Origin: Ktedonobacteria bacterium brp13
Lineage (GTDB): Bacteria > Chloroflexota > Ktedonobacteria > Ktedonobacterales > Ktedonobacteraceae
Direction of reading: 5' to 3'
DNA: 64,000 nucleotides
Assembly: GCA_015099395.1 (NCBI GenBank)
Contig: AP024096.1
Coordinates: 372,001-436,000, forward strand
Shown here: positions 62,280 to 64,000 of the stretch, piece after piece
Layout of the letters: each line of letters opens with the position of its first letter
Numbering within the stretch: the stretch's first letter is position 1
Program-made: the position numbers and the translations under genes
The notes under the pieces: model-generated
Told to the model about the DNA's origin: nothing
Database searches by the model: none
The model's input: only the letters and a program-made list of their open reading frames with translations

Positions 62280-62570
62280 TCATCGTTTGGGCAAATCATT
62301 CCAATCCTCCAACTTATTCCAATCCACCCAATCATCCGTCCAAAAATCTATCTCTTGATCCTGTGTGGTCCAAACATCTACCTGAGCAAATTTGTCTGTC
62401 ATAAGAGGAGCATGCTTTGAGGATACGCTTTCATAATCCTGACACAAAGGTACAAAACGTTCGCGATCAGCGGCAGCAATACCCGTTGTTAATTCAACAA
62501 ATACACGCGTACGAATCCTGGAGACGCGCTCCATCAGAGCAGTTTGGGGAAGATATGCGTCGGTATTCAT
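62280..62570 (-). CDS. Candidate triceptide RiPP precursor peptide
   Basis: 96 residues. The first 60 residues form a helical-looking leader (MNTDAYLPQTALMERVSRI..). The last 35 are a core of regular Trp motifs: W67-T-T, W77-T-D, W81-V-D, W84-N-K and W90-N-D. Cyclophane-forming radical SAM enzymes cross-link Trp, Tyr or Phe to the residue two positions later, often Asp, Asn, Lys or Arg, so each WxD/WxN/WxK is a possible site. AAGGAG lies eleven bases before the ATG. It is directly upstream of a radical SAM maturase gene in the same orientation. No protease, transporter or second peptide is adjacent. Confidence 0.72.
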   Translation of the reverse strand: MNTDAYLPQTALMERVSRIRTRVFVELTTGIAAADRERFVPLCQDYESVSSKHAPLMTDKFAQVDVWTTQDQEIDFWTDDWVDWNKLEDWNDLPKR

Positions 62571-62954
62571 AAAAATCCAGGCTCCTTTGTAGTGACTCTA
62601 GCGATGCTTATAAGCACGTTTACTGGTACGTAAATTTTAACACAAGATAATTCAATTGTCTATTGTGTATATACATACTTTTGACACTTTTTGCACACCC
62701 TATGACTCAAAAAAACATTGCTCACCCTGCACCAACTACGACTGTTAAAGTGTGCCAATACGTGCCTGTCACTCTCCATGGCACGCTTCGATACTCTACA
62801 GCATAAAATGAAACAAGGAAAGTGAAAAAGTCACACATATAAAGCATGCAAGAGAAAAAGCAAGTACTATCTATGACGTGCCAGTGGCACATTATAGAAA
62901 AAAAGAGCTGGATATTCTCTATAAGCATTTACTTGATTGGCAGATGCTAGCAAG
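62571..62954. other. Spacer with no gene seen
   Basis: AT-rich, with no frame that has a start signal. It should contain the promoter of the peptide-maturase operon. Confidence 0.5.
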
Positions 62955-63179
62955 CTATCTGCGGCGCGCCTGCCGTGTGACAAATACAGTAATGATGCTA
63001 ACTGTGAGGACGGCGATGATAAAGGCAAGGATGAGATTGCCCTTCATGCCTATGACAATAGCCAGGCCAAAGCCAAAGAGCACAAAGAAAAGAATATAGT
63101 AGAGGGTTAAGAGGAAATGAGTCTTCCTCGGCTTCTTGTCAACCGGGCTTGCATCCGGACGGAGTTCAGAGATCGGCAT
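62955..63179 (-). CDS. Small two-TM membrane protein
   Basis: 74 residues: a polar N-terminus (MPISELRPDASPVDKKPRKT), then two hydrophobic segments at about 22-42 and 45-66 and a basic end TRQARRR. GGAA lies eleven bases upstream. Unknown function. Confidence 0.6.
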   Translation of the reverse strand: MPISELRPDASPVDKKPRKTHFLLTLYYILFFVLFGFGLAIVIGMKGNLILAFIIAVLTVSIITVFVTRQARRR

Positions 63180-63243
63180 GGTACGTTATGTTCCTTCGCT
63201 CATACATTTGTAAACCTAACTATACATGCTGTCCACCCCATAG

Positions 63244-63765
63244 TCAATAAAAAAGACCTTGTGAACAGTTGGTGAGTAATAAGAAGAGAATGATGCGTTG
63301 GCTGGCTGCATCATAGACCATCTTCCCCTGAAGCGCCGGAGGCGATGACGCAGGGTGAAGTCGCTTCCAGCCATGACCATTCCAGGCCCACGTCTCGTTT
63401 GTCTGTGGTCCCTCTATGGCTTCGATCGAGCCACCAAACAGGAGAACCACGTGATGGAGAGGATCATAGGCCATGGTGCTATCTCTGCGTGGAGGTGCCA
63501 CTTGAGAAATAGGAGTAGCAAAGGTGGTTATGGATGTAGGCAAATGAGTGTTGTGGATAGTTGTGGATTTAGATGAATATGTTCTCTGAGAGGATTGATT
63601 CCCAGCATGAAGTTGTAGAAGGGCAACCCAAATGAGTACGGCGATTAGCCCGATGAAAAGGGCAAGGCCCGTTATGAAAAGGATCTGAACTCTCCCGCGA
63701 TTGGATTGATTGCTCTTGGATGAGCGTGCATGCGGAGAATGTGAGGAAAATGGCATTTTTTTCAT
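63244..63765 (-). CDS. Truncated membrane-anchored kelch protein
   Basis: 173 residues: basic N-terminus, one TM (ILFITGLALFIGLIAVLIWVAL, about 28-50), Ser/Thr-rich stalk, then kelch repeats: APPRRDSTMAYDPLHHVVLLFGGS, NETWAWNGHGWKRLHPASSPP and MVYDAASQRIILF. Kelch propellers need five to seven blades; here the second blade breaks off in ILF and the frame adds an unrelated LLLTNCSQGLFY tail. So a frameshift or deletion has removed the rest. The start is ATG 63765, after GGAG. Confidence 0.68.
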   Translation of the reverse strand: MKKMPFSSHSPHARSSKSNQSNRGRVQILFITGLALFIGLIAVLIWVALLQLHAGNQSSQRTYSSKSTTIHNTHLPTSITTFATPISQVAPPRRDSTMAYDPLHHVVLLFGGSIEAIEGPQTNETWAWNGHGWKRLHPASSPPALQGKMVYDAASQRIILFLLLTNCSQGLFY

Positions 63766-64000
63766 TTGTTTTTCTCCTATCAGATGGTAATATACTTTGA
63801 ATAAACCACCTGCATCATCGCTTACGACCCTACATGCAGGCTCACCTGATTTCGATCGTTACTATATTCAACATGCGCTGGCTCTTTTTCATCGCATCCA
63901 TTCTGAGTTTTGCAGAGAGTGATACTTTCGAACATTCTGCTTTTGATAGGTGAATAACCAATGCCGAAGTGCAATCTGGCAACAGGTTGTGAGTTGAAGC
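63766..64000. other. Right edge, no supported gene
   Basis: No frame with a start signal was seen. It probably holds the promoter of the kelch-like gene. Confidence 0.45.

Overview
The window looks like a chromosomal segment from a Ktedonobacteria-type bacterium (phylum Chloroflexota). This is inferred from gene content only: a large BTAD/AAA/TPR regulator with a Cys-rich N-terminal module, effector-associated (EAD) domains, STAND-like ATPases, an F420-type reductase, ECF sigma factors embedded in operons, and many small multi-TM proteins of no known family. Base composition is near 50% GC. I saw no rRNA, tRNA or CRISPR array.

Layout. 0.3-5 kb: a CmtR-like metal sensor and CDF-type transporter with a clear operator, a PhzF-family enzyme, an RDD membrane protein, an internally deleted MFS pseudogene and a deazaflavin (F420)-type reductase. 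5.2-10.1 kb: a MacB/FtsX-type ABC exporter whose permease and ATPase genes flank an ECF sigma factor and its anti-sigma factor. 10.2-18 kb: housekeeping and metabolic genes (quinone oxidoreductase-like MDR, methyltransferase, type I pullulanase, TPR protein, YkgJ-like Cys cluster protein, histidine phosphatase, peptide deformylase). 18.3-20.5 kb: SigK-like sigma factor, short zinc-finger anti-sigma factor and Tat-exported ferritin-like protein; a decayed TnpB tail overlaps the end of the anti-sigma gene. 20.7-24.6 kb: repeat-rich non-coding DNA, a MITE-like element and three paralogous secreted low-complexity proteins.

25.3-31.9 kb: the 1356-residue BTAD regulator with a phased direct-repeat array upstream, an APH-like kinase, a second MITE-like element and a membrane protein. 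32.2-36.1 kb: a promoter, a structured ~245-nt RNA and an intrinsic terminator, then a NitT/TauT-type ABC system without a binding protein. 36-43.3 kb: small membrane proteins, a SaoD/DsrE-like protein, a GT2 plus GtrA pair, a His-rich secreted protein, DinB and AccA. 43.5-46.4 kb: an apparent operon of TIR-EAD, stand-alone EAD and AidB-like genes. 46.5-53.8 kb: a two-component system divergent from an ABC exporter, then an ArsB-like transporter and a UspA protein. 53.9-60.9 kb: two divergently transcribed STAND-like ATPases, one a 1694-residue protein with FG-GAP propellers and HEAT-like repeats. 61-62.6 kb: a radical SAM/SPASM maturase with a Trp/Asp-rich precursor peptide, i.e. a probable cyclophane (triceptide) RiPP cluster. 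The end of the window holds a small membrane protein and a truncated kelch protein.

The most interesting parts are the RiPP pair, the TIR/EAD operon, the propeller-STAND protein with its divergent partner, the structured RNA at 32.24-32.49 kb, and helically phased direct repeats that look like regulator binding sites. All family calls come from reading motifs; no database search was run.
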